Assembly (NCBI GenBank): GCA_045540115.1
Contig: JAZQGR010000109.1
Span: forward strand, 13,763 to 77,762
DNA length: 64,000 nt
Reading direction: 5' to 3'
DNA from: Colimorpha_A sp045540115
Lineage (GTDB): Bacteria > Bacillota > Clostridia > Oscillospirales > CAG-272
Shown: piece by piece, positions 9,329 through 16,625 of the stretch
How positions within the stretch are numbered: position 1 is the stretch's first letter
Layout: every line of letters begins with the position of its first letter
Notes under the pieces: model-generated
Seen by the model: the letters and a program-made list of their open reading frames with translations, nothing else
What the model was told of the DNA's origin: nothing
The model's database searches: none
Translations under genes and position numbers: made by a program

Positions 9329-10624
9329 ATGCAGTATAACAAGAAAACAATCGAAGACATTTCCGTTTCCGGCAAGAAGGTTCTTGCAAGATGCGACTTC
9401 AACGTTCCTATGGACGGCGGAGTTATCACCGACGCCAAGAGAATCGTTGGCGCTCTTCCCACTATCAAGTATCTGGCTGACAACGGCGCAGCAGTTATTC
9501 TCTGCTCCCACATGGGCCGTCCTCACAACGTTCTTAACTCTGAGCTCAAGCTCTCGAAGAAGGAAATGAAGAAGATCGAGGCTCTTCCCGAAAACGAGCA
9601 GGCAGCAGCTACTGCAGCAGCTCTTGAAAAGGCTAAGGGCGATATAACCAAGCTTTCCCTTAAGCCCATTGCTGAAAAGATCTCCGAACTCCTCGGAAAG
9701 GAAGTTATCATGGCTTCCGACGTCGTAGGAGAGGATGCTACCGCGAAGGCAGCTAACCTTAAGAGCGGCGAGATCCTCCTTCTTGAAAACGTTCGTTTCC
9801 ACGCTGAAGAAGAAAAGAACGATCCCGAGTTCGCAAAGAAGCTCGCTTCCCTTGCTGATATCTACGTAAACGATGCTTTCGGTACCGCACACCGCGCTCA
9901 CGCTTCGACTGCAGGCGTTGCTGACTATCTCCCTGCTGTTTGCGGATACCTCATTCAGAAGGAGATCTCCATCATGGGTGGAGCTCTTTCCGATCCTAAG
10001 CGTCCCTTCGTTGCTATCCTTGGCGGTGCTAAGGTTTCCGACAAGATCGGCGTTATCAACAACCTCATCGAAAAGGTTGATACCCTTGTTATCGGCGGCG
10101 CAATGGCTTACACCTTTAACAAGGCTCTCGGCTACAACATCGGTACCTCCCTCTGCGAGGATGACAAGCTCGAGCTTGCGCTTGATCTTCTCAAGAAGGC
10201 TGAAGACAAGGGCGTTAAGGTTCTTCTCCCCGTAGATAACCACGCAGGCGACTGCTACGATTCCGAGTGCCACGATATTTACGTTAACTCCGATAACATT
10301 CCCGACGGCTATATGGGCCTTGACATCGGACCTGCTTCCATCGCTCTCTTCACTGACGCTATCAAGAATGCAGGCACCGTAGTATGGAACGGACCGATGG
10401 GCGTTTCCGAATGGAAGAAGTTTGAGCACGGCACCTTCGGCGTTGCTACTGCCGTTGCTGAGAGCAATGCTATCTCGATCATCGGCGGAGGTGACTCTGC
10501 AGCTGCTATCGAAAAGCTCGGCTTTGCAGACAAGATGACTCACATTTCCACCGGCGGCGGAGCTTCACTTGAGTTCCTTGAGGGCCTTGAGCTTCCCGGT
10601 ATCGCTTGCCTTCAGGACAAGTAA
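9329..10624 (+). CDS. pgk: Phosphoglycerate kinase
   Basis: This glycolytic enzyme transfers the acyl phosphate of 1,3-bisphosphoglycerate to ADP. The substrate motif RCDFNVPMDGG, a histidine-containing SHMGRP, LLENVRFHAEEEKND, the hinge region FVAILGGAKVSDKI and the nucleotide loop IIGGGDSAAAIEKLG are all seen. It has 431 residues, about 30 longer than the common ~397 form, because of a Lys/Glu/Ala-rich insertion at about residues 64-102 after the HMGRP motif. A GGAGG ribosome binding site precedes the ATG. tpiA follows after 17 bp. Confidence 0.97.
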   Translation: MQYNKKTIEDISVSGKKVLARCDFNVPMDGGVITDAKRIVGALPTIKYLADNGAAVILCSHMGRPHNVLNSELKLSKKEMKKIEALPENEQAAATAAALEKAKGDITKLSLKPIAEKISELLGKEVIMASDVVGEDATAKAANLKSGEILLLENVRFHAEEEKNDPEFAKKLASLADIYVNDAFGTAHRAHASTAGVADYLPAVCGYLIQKEISIMGGALSDPKRPFVAILGGAKVSDKIGVINNLIEKVDTLVIGGAMAYTFNKALGYNIGTSLCEDDKLELALDLLKKAEDKGVKVLLPVDNHAGDCYDSECHDIYVNSDNIPDGYMGLDIGPASIALFTDAIKNAGTVVWNGPMGVSEWKKFEHGTFGVATAVAESNAISIIGGGDSAAAIEKLGFADKMTHISTGGGASLEFLEGLELPGIACLQDK

Positions 10625-10641
10625 TCAAGAGGTGAATAACA

Positions 10642-11409
10642 ATGAATAAAAACCTTAGAAAAGCCGTTATTGCCGGCAACTGGAAAATGAATATGACTCC
10701 CTCTGAGGCTGAAAAGCTCGTTAACGACCTTAAGCCTCTTGTTGAGGGTAAGAACGGATGCGATATCGTTGTATGCGTTCCCTTCGTTGACATCGCAACT
10801 GTTGTAAATGCTACTAAGGGTACGAACATCAGGGTCGGTGCTCAGAACGTTCACTTCAAGAAGAACGGTGCATATACAGGCGAGATCTCCGCTGATATGC
10901 TTAAGGAATGCGGTATCGAGTACGTTGTAATCGGACATAGCGAGCGCAGACAGTACTTTGGCGAGACCGATGAGACCGTTAATCTTCGTCTCAAGGCTGC
11001 TCTTGAAGCAGGAATTACTCCTATCCTCTGCGTTGGCGAGGTCCTTACCGAGCGTGAGCAGGACGTAACCGCTGAGGTTGTAGCACGTCAGACCAAGGTC
11101 GCTCTCCTTGATGTTGATGCTGACGCAGTTAAGAACGTTATCATTGCATACGAACCTGTATGGGCAATCGGAACCGGTAAGACCGCTACCTCCGATCAGG
11201 CTGACGAGGTTTGCGGAATCATCCGCGACGTTCTTTCCGCTAAGTACGGCAAAGAAGTAGCTGAGGCTGTTACCATTCAGTACGGCGGATCCATGAAGCC
11301 CGATAACGCGGCTGAGCTTCTTTCCAAGTATCACGTTGACGGCGGACTCATCGGCGGCGCTTCTCTTAAGGCAGCTGATTTCACAGCTATCGTTGACGCG
11401 GCACAGTAA
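10642..11409 (+). CDS. tpiA: Triosephosphate isomerase
   Basis: This enzyme interconverts dihydroxyacetone phosphate and glyceraldehyde 3-phosphate. The (beta-alpha)8 signatures are complete: AGNWKMN (K15), VIGHSERR (H99), and YEPVWAIGTGK (E171), followed by YGGSMKPDN and GGASL. The 255 residues are standard. It has an AGAGGTG ribosome binding site and is co-transcribed with pgk, ending at a strong terminator. Confidence 0.98.
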   Translation: MNKNLRKAVIAGNWKMNMTPSEAEKLVNDLKPLVEGKNGCDIVVCVPFVDIATVVNATKGTNIRVGAQNVHFKKNGAYTGEISADMLKECGIEYVVIGHSERRQYFGETDETVNLRLKAALEAGITPILCVGEVLTEREQDVTAEVVARQTKVALLDVDADAVKNVIIAYEPVWAIGTGKTATSDQADEVCGIIRDVLSAKYGKEVAEAVTIQYGGSMKPDNAAELLSKYHVDGGLIGGASLKAADFTAIVDAAQ

Positions 11410-11421
11410 AATCACTATGAC
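11393..11421 (+). promoter_or_regulatory. Possible promoter inside the tpiA 3' end
   Basis: TTGACG, 17-bp spacer, TATGAC. A transcript from here would begin inside the left arm of the terminator below, so it would escape termination and could express the next gene. The -10 is a weak match; this is a hypothesis. Confidence 0.35.
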
Positions 11422-11454
11422 GGGGCGAAGGTCAACTGCTTTCGCCCCGTTTTT
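11420..11454 (+). terminator. Terminator after tpiA
   Basis: ACGGGGCGAA pairs with TTCGCCCCGT, followed by five T. The T-run ends one base before the ribosome binding site (11456-11460) of the next gene. Confidence 0.9.
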
Positions 11455-11465
11455 CGGAGGATAAA

Positions 11466-13721
11466 ATGAAGCGATTTATCGCATTGTTTTTGATATTTTC
11501 TTGCCTTATGCCCTTCATGCCGATACGCGCTGAGGAAACAGGCAACGCCGGCGGCGAAGAAACGGTTGAGCCTGAGGAGCCGACCTATAAGTCAGTTATT
11601 ACCGTTGATAAGGAAAACGGATCTCTAACTGCTACCTATGAGCTTACTCCTGAAACCGTAGGCACTTACTATCTTTTCAGAGTAACGCCCGATAATGAGG
11701 ATATTACCTCAATGTCACCTGTTTCTCAGGCCAACGCCGAAAACGGCAAAGTGGCTTTTAAACTTGAATATGATATCACGGATCAAACCGCAGTTTATAA
11801 CGGATACGTTCTTGCGATCAAGTCAACCGGCGGTTATACCTCGCTTACGAGCGCAAGATACATCGATAATATTTCCGTGCTTTCACATACCGACAGACCT
11901 TTTATCAAGGCAACAACAGTTAAAGGTCTCGAGGTGCAGTATATTGCTGATGCGCAACTTATCGGAGTCGGTCAAACCGTTATTCACGTTAAGCTGAACG
12001 AGCTCATCTCCAACAATGAAGAATCGTCGACCGCATTTGTCTACGGGACAGAAAGATACCTAATCGACAACGAAGCTCTTACGCTCCTTGATTATCGGAT
12101 AAAAACTCTATCCGACGCAGGAATTAACGTATTTATAAATTATGTTCTGACCTTTGACGCGAATGCCGAAGAAAAGCTTTACTATCCAAGCGCTAAAGGC
12201 GAAAGCAATACCCTTTTCGCTCCTAACGTTTCTACTCCCGAGAGTGCATACACCTTCGCGGCTGTTATGCACTTTATAGCTGAACGTTATTCCTCGCCCG
12301 ATGCAAAATACGGATTTTGCGGCAGCTACATTCTCGGATACGAGGCAAACAACTATCAGGATAACCATAACAGCGGTATGCCGAACCTTTCTTCACACGC
12401 GAAGCAGTATGCTGCGTATCTGCGGATCGGTGATCTTGCCGTAAGATCAGCGTACTCAAACGCAAGAATTTACGCTTCGATCTCAAACGTCTGGAATGCA
12501 GTCGGAAACGACCTTACAGGTGTTTACGGCGCAAAGGATCTCCTTACAGAGGTTGCTGCGCTTATTCCCGACGTTGATTTCGGCATAGCCGTCAATCCTT
12601 ATCCTTCCGATCTTAAGATGACCGAGTTCTGGCTCGACGAAAAGGCAACAGATACTCTTGATACCGAGTATCTGACGATGAAGAATCTTCCTGTTCTTCA
12701 CGAGTTCCTTAATCAGGAGAATATGCTTTGCAACGGAATGCTTCGGTCTGTCGTAATATCTGAATTTGGCGTCAGCGGCGTTTACGGAGAGGAAAGTGAG
12801 AAGCTTCAGGCTGCAGCTTACGCATACGCGTTCTATAATGCATCCCGACTTCTTTCGCTTGAAGCCTTCATCTGGCATCGTCACGTTGACCATAACTACG
12901 AGATCGATCTAAACTACGGTCTTTACTCTTCAAGCGAGCTTACGCTTGAAAGAAAAGACAAAAAGCAGATATATGATATTTTCGCGGCTGTTGACTGCTT
13001 TGACAGCGAAAGCGTCAAGATTATCAAGAGTATCTGTTCTCTGCTCCCCGTTAAGAATTACGATGAGCTTATCAAAAATACAACAACAAGAACGAGAGTC
13101 ATCCTGACGATACCGAGCGTATCTGCCAACATAGGCTCTACTCGCTACGATACTTCGACCGTTTTTGATTTTTCAAAAAGTCTATACAGCTTCTATCCAA
13201 CCGACAACACTAATCACATTGAGCAGATGACTGAAGGAAAGTCATCGTTCATGAGAATCGCTTCTCTGCGCCTTTCCCCCTTTGAACACATGGGCGCAGG
13301 AATGAATCTTAACGACCGTATGAGCCTTTCAGGTGCAGAGTATCTGAGCGTCCGTGTTAGAATCAACGCCTCCTCCAAGACTGCAGACTTCGTTCTTATG
13401 ATAGACGGAAACTCAAGAGGCGGCAGGGCCACACTCAAATTCTCCTCAACTGTAAATACAAACGGCTGGGTTACGCTCAAGTTCCCGGTTCACGGCTTGA
13501 CAAGAAAAGAGATATCGGACGCCAGAATCAAGATCTGGGCTCGAACCGATAGCTCGAATGACGAACAGATATTTATAGACATATCATCTGTCAAGCTTCA
13601 TTACGAAAAGAATCTTGCGCCGTTCATTCTTATCGGAATAATCGTTATTGGCGGTCTCGTAAGCTGTACGGTCGCCTTCATCTACGTATTTACCCACAAA
13701 AAGCGCAGAAGCTACGTTTGA
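11466..13721 (+). CDS. Membrane-anchored cell-surface protein, DUF5722-like (glycosidase fold suspected)
   Basis: The protein has 751 residues: a signal peptide (cleavage likely after IRA, residue 22), an acidic linker, a beta-rich region to ~120, then a long domain resembling DUF5722 (LNELISNN, DYRIKTLSDAGINVFINYVL, GSYILGYEANNYQDNHNSG, VVISEFGVSG), and a C-terminal carbohydrate-binding-like beta-sandwich. One hydrophobic segment at ~718-741 with a basic tail holds it in the membrane. YEAN and SEFG occur where a TIM-barrel glycosidase would place its catalytic carboxylates, but activity is inferred only. A CGGAGG ribosome binding site lies right after the tpiA terminator. Confidence 0.6.
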   Translation: MKRFIALFLIFSCLMPFMPIRAEETGNAGGEETVEPEEPTYKSVITVDKENGSLTATYELTPETVGTYYLFRVTPDNEDITSMSPVSQANAENGKVAFKLEYDITDQTAVYNGYVLAIKSTGGYTSLTSARYIDNISVLSHTDRPFIKATTVKGLEVQYIADAQLIGVGQTVIHVKLNELISNNEESSTAFVYGTERYLIDNEALTLLDYRIKTLSDAGINVFINYVLTFDANAEEKLYYPSAKGESNTLFAPNVSTPESAYTFAAVMHFIAERYSSPDAKYGFCGSYILGYEANNYQDNHNSGMPNLSSHAKQYAAYLRIGDLAVRSAYSNARIYASISNVWNAVGNDLTGVYGAKDLLTEVAALIPDVDFGIAVNPYPSDLKMTEFWLDEKATDTLDTEYLTMKNLPVLHEFLNQENMLCNGMLRSVVISEFGVSGVYGEESEKLQAAAYAYAFYNASRLLSLEAFIWHRHVDHNYEIDLNYGLYSSSELTLERKDKKQIYDIFAAVDCFDSESVKIIKSICSLLPVKNYDELIKNTTTRTRVILTIPSVSANIGSTRYDTSTVFDFSKSLYSFYPTDNTNHIEQMTEGKSSFMRIASLRLSPFEHMGAGMNLNDRMSLSGAEYLSVRVRINASSKTADFVLMIDGNSRGGRATLKFSSTVNTNGWVTLKFPVHGLTRKEISDARIKIWARTDSSNDEQIFIDISSVKLHYEKNLAPFILIGIIVIGGLVSCTVAFIYVFTHKKRRSYV

Positions 13722-13737
13722 GAATAGGACATACCCT

Positions 13738-13770
13738 CCTCCGAATATAGATATAAAAAAATCTCGGAGG
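13738..13770 (+). promoter_or_regulatory. Hairpin masking the cwlD ribosome binding site
   Basis: CCTCCGA (13738-13744) can pair with TCGGAGG (13764-13770), which contains the Shine-Dalgarno sequence of cwlD four bases before its ATG. The loop is 19 nt and A/T-rich. Confidence 0.5.
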
Positions 13771-13774
13771 GAAT

Positions 13775-14506
13775 ATGACTAGAAAAATTGGCGAAACGCT
13801 TCCCTTTTACTTCTTCATATCAGTTCTTATCATTATTTGCGTTATGCTCTTAAGGAGCTTATTCGCTCCGTTTTGCCCTCCACTTGAGGAGCTTGAAGCA
13901 TCCGGAATTGAGCGGCGAAGAATCGTTCTTGACCCCGGCCATGGCGGGAAGGACGGAGGGGCTGTTTCTGTCACAGGAAGCTATGAGGAGCATCTAAATC
14001 TTGAGATTTCGCTTTGCATACGCGAGAATCTGCACATTCTCGGGTATGAAGTCACTATGACGCGCGAGAACGATATCGAGCTTACTCATCCCGACGGCGG
14101 AACAAGAAAGATGCAGGATCTTAAGGGACGGCTTCAACTCGCTTCCGAGCGTCCCGACGCTACTTTCATCAGCATTCACATGAATAAGTTCATCGAATCA
14201 AAATACAGCGGCCTTCAGGTCTATTATTCACCGAATAATAAACACTCCATCGATTTGGCAAAAGCTGTTCAGGATTCGGTCAGAAACGTTCTTCAGCCAA
14301 GCAACGACAGAAGCATCAAAAAAGCAGACAGCTCAATTTTTCTTCTTCACAAAATACAATCTCCCGCAATTCTGATAGAATGCGGATTTCTCTCTAATCA
14401 AAAAGAGGCTGAGCTTCTTGATAACTCCGAATACAGGATCAAGCTCTCCTCGGTAGTAACTACAGCTATTATAAACTCCTACGAAAGGCAAGTCCATGAA
14501 AACTAA
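13775..14506 (+). CDS. cwlD: N-acetylmuramoyl-L-alanine amidase, CwlD type
   Basis: This zinc amidase cleaves the lactyl-Ala bond of peptidoglycan; in spore formers CwlD starts muramic-delta-lactam synthesis in the cortex. An N-terminal membrane anchor (~11-32) is followed by an Amidase_3 domain: DPGHGG (H56), EEHLNLEI (E71 or E72), SIHMN (H135) and IECGFLSN near residue 206. At 243 residues it fits CwlD rather than the longer LytC-type enzymes. It overlaps radA by 11 bp, a common Firmicute pairing. Whether this organism sporulates cannot be told from this window. Confidence 0.85.
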   Translation: MTRKIGETLPFYFFISVLIIICVMLLRSLFAPFCPPLEELEASGIERRRIVLDPGHGGKDGGAVSVTGSYEEHLNLEISLCIRENLHILGYEVTMTRENDIELTHPDGGTRKMQDLKGRLQLASERPDATFISIHMNKFIESKYSGLQVYYSPNNKHSIDLAKAVQDSVRNVLQPSNDRSIKKADSSIFLLHKIQSPAILIECGFLSNQKEAELLDNSEYRIKLSSVVTTAIINSYERQVHEN

Positions 14507-15872
14507 GAGCGTATATATCTGCACAGAATGCGGATACCAAAGCGCAAAATGGCTCGGAAAGTGTCCTTCCTGCTCCGAATGGAATACTCTTGAGGAGCAG
14601 GTTCTGATTGACGAAAAGAAGTCAAAGAACGCATCTGCGCCTTATAGCGGAAAAAGCTCCCCCGCCGTTCAGCTCAGCAAGCTTCAAGCTCCTGACTATA
14701 TGAGGATCAAAACCGGCACCGATGAGCTCGACAGAGTTCTCGGCGGTGGTCTTGTCAGCGGCTCGGTTGTTCTGATCTCGGGTGAGCCAGGAATCGGTAA
14801 ATCGACGCTGCTCATGCAGATATGCGGTACCATAGCTGACGAGGGCAAAAAGATCCTCTACGTTTCGGGAGAGGAATCGCCATCCCAGCTGAAAATGCGT
14901 GCTAACCGTCTCGGTATCAATTCCGAAAATTTATATATACAGACCGAAACAAATCTCGACAGGATCGTAGAGGAGATTTCAAGGCTTGCTCCCGATATCG
15001 TAATAGCAGATTCCGTGCAGACGATCTACTCTGAAAATTCGACTTCAATGCCCGGATCCGTAAATCAGGTCAAGGAAGCATCAACGCGTCTTATCGGAAT
15101 TGCTAAAAACCAAGGAATTTCGATATTCCTTGTCGGTCACGTAAACAAGGACGGCGGTATAGCCGGCCCCAAGGTGCTTGAGCACATGGTCGACGCCGTT
15201 CTCCATTTCGAAGGCGAACGCGATCATGCTTACAGAATTATTCGCTCTGTTAAGAACCGTTTCGGATCTACAAACGAGATTGGTGTATTCGAAATGACCT
15301 CTGAAGGGCTTAGCGAGGTTCCAAATCCATCGGAGGCGCTTATGTCAGGACGACCGAAAAACGTGTCGGGAAACTGCGCTGTTTGTGTAATCGAGGGTAC
15401 ACGCCCGATTATTGCAGAAATACAAGCACTTACATCAACTACAGTCTTCCCGTCCCCAAAAAGAACCTCCAACGGTTTTGATTATAATCGTCTCTATCTG
15501 CTTCTTGCAGTTCTTGAAAAGCGACTCGGTCTTCGTTTTTCCACTCATGATACATATTTAAACGTTATAGGCGGTCTACGCCTCTGTGATCCGGCAGCCG
15601 ACCTTCCTGCTGCGCTGTCACTGATTTCATGTCTTAAAGACAAGCCACTTCCGGACGATCTAATAGCAATTGGTGAGATCGGTCTATCCGGAGAATGCCG
15701 TGCCGTGGCAGCTACTGAGCAGAGAGTTCGCGAAGCTGAGCGTCTTGGCTTCTCACGTATCATTCTCCCCGAAAGGAACGTCGGAAAAGGAAAGCTTGAC
15801 CCTTCAAAATTCACTATTAAAATCGAGCCTGTCAAAGGAATTTTTGATGCAATATCGGTAGCACTAAAATGA
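14496..15872 (+). CDS. radA: DNA repair protein RadA (Sms)
   Basis: This RecA-like ATPase promotes branch migration in recombination. It has an N-terminal four-cysteine zinc finger (CTECG...CPSC, about residues 9-30), Walker A GEPGIGKST, Walker B IVIADSVQT, the RadA signature KNRFGS, and a C-terminal Lon-like domain (GGLRLCDPAADLPAALSL). The 458-residue length is typical. Its start lies within cwlD and its stop overlaps the next start by 4 bp (ATGA). Confidence 0.96.
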   Translation: MKTKSVYICTECGYQSAKWLGKCPSCSEWNTLEEQVLIDEKKSKNASAPYSGKSSPAVQLSKLQAPDYMRIKTGTDELDRVLGGGLVSGSVVLISGEPGIGKSTLLMQICGTIADEGKKILYVSGEESPSQLKMRANRLGINSENLYIQTETNLDRIVEEISRLAPDIVIADSVQTIYSENSTSMPGSVNQVKEASTRLIGIAKNQGISIFLVGHVNKDGGIAGPKVLEHMVDAVLHFEGERDHAYRIIRSVKNRFGSTNEIGVFEMTSEGLSEVPNPSEALMSGRPKNVSGNCAVCVIEGTRPIIAEIQALTSTTVFPSPKRTSNGFDYNRLYLLLAVLEKRLGLRFSTHDTYLNVIGGLRLCDPAADLPAALSLISCLKDKPLPDDLIAIGEIGLSGECRAVAATEQRVREAERLGFSRIILPERNVGKGKLDPSKFTIKIEPVKGIFDAISVALK

Positions 15873-16582
15873 GTACGTTAAACAACAAGGATAATCCACA
15901 CAAATTTCATAGATCGCGTTTGCGCGCACGATTTCTAAAGGAAGGACTCCGTTCCTTCGAGGATCACAACATACTTGAGTTGCTTCTCTTCTATGCGATT
16001 CCTCAAAAGGATACAAACGACCTTGCCCACGAGCTTATAAACAAATTCGGCTCACTTGCTGCTGTATTTGATGCAGATATCGGCGAGCTATGCAAGGTCA
16101 AGGGTATCGGCGAAAATGCCGCAACTCTTATTAAGCTGATTCCTCAGGTATGCCGTGCTTATCTTATGGATAAGGATACAAGATATCCCGATTTTACCGA
16201 CCTTCACAAGCTTGGAAATTATCTTGTCAATTATTTCATGGCCGAGAAAAATGAAAAGCTAATAGCGGTACTTCTAAACAACAGATGCGAGATGATCGAC
16301 CTCATTGTCGTAAGCGAAGGAACAGTAAATCGAGCCGAAGGCTCGATGAGAAAAATAGCCGAGGCAGCATTTGCAAAAAATGCGTCATCCTTCGTCCTTG
16401 CCCACAATCATCCCGACGGAAACTGCACGCCGTCCGCTTCGGATATTTCTTTCACCTCTAATTATTGTAAGATATTCAAAGAGCTTGGCTTGCCGCTTGT
16501 TGAGCATCTTGTGATCGGAGGCATTTCGTACATTGGAATTCTGACCGGTCAAAAGTCATTTGACGTTAATGCATACTTATAA
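15869..16582 (+). CDS. radC: RadC-family JAB/JAMM protein
   Basis: The N-terminal region carries a helix-hairpin-helix (CKVKGIGENAATLIKL, ~75-90). The C-terminal JAMM-like metalloprotease fold shows AHNHPDGNCTPSASD, giving metal ligands H179, H181 and D192. The 237-residue size is normal. Its cellular role is unsettled despite the historical name; no peptidase activity is proved for the family. It overlaps radA by 4 bp and closes the operon. Confidence 0.9.
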   Translation: MSTLNNKDNPHKFHRSRLRARFLKEGLRSFEDHNILELLLFYAIPQKDTNDLAHELINKFGSLAAVFDADIGELCKVKGIGENAATLIKLIPQVCRAYLMDKDTRYPDFTDLHKLGNYLVNYFMAEKNEKLIAVLLNNRCEMIDLIVVSEGTVNRAEGSMRKIAEAAFAKNASSFVLAHNHPDGNCTPSASDISFTSNYCKIFKELGLPLVEHLVIGGISYIGILTGQKSFDVNAYL

Positions 16583-16588
16583 TACAAA

Positions 16589-16625
16589 TAAAAAACAGCT
16601 CTTTAAAGAGCTGTTTTTTATTTGT
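16589..16625. terminator. Bidirectional terminator between radC and lacZ
   Basis: A near-perfect palindrome, AAAAAACAGCTCTTT / AAAGAGCTGTTTTTT, serves both converging genes. Confidence 0.9.

Noticed and set aside
9185..10543. Long open frame on the minus strand opposite pgk (452 codons)
   Set aside because: It is antisense to a certain gene, has no ribosome binding site and runs through two promoter/terminator elements; it comes from codon bias of pgk.
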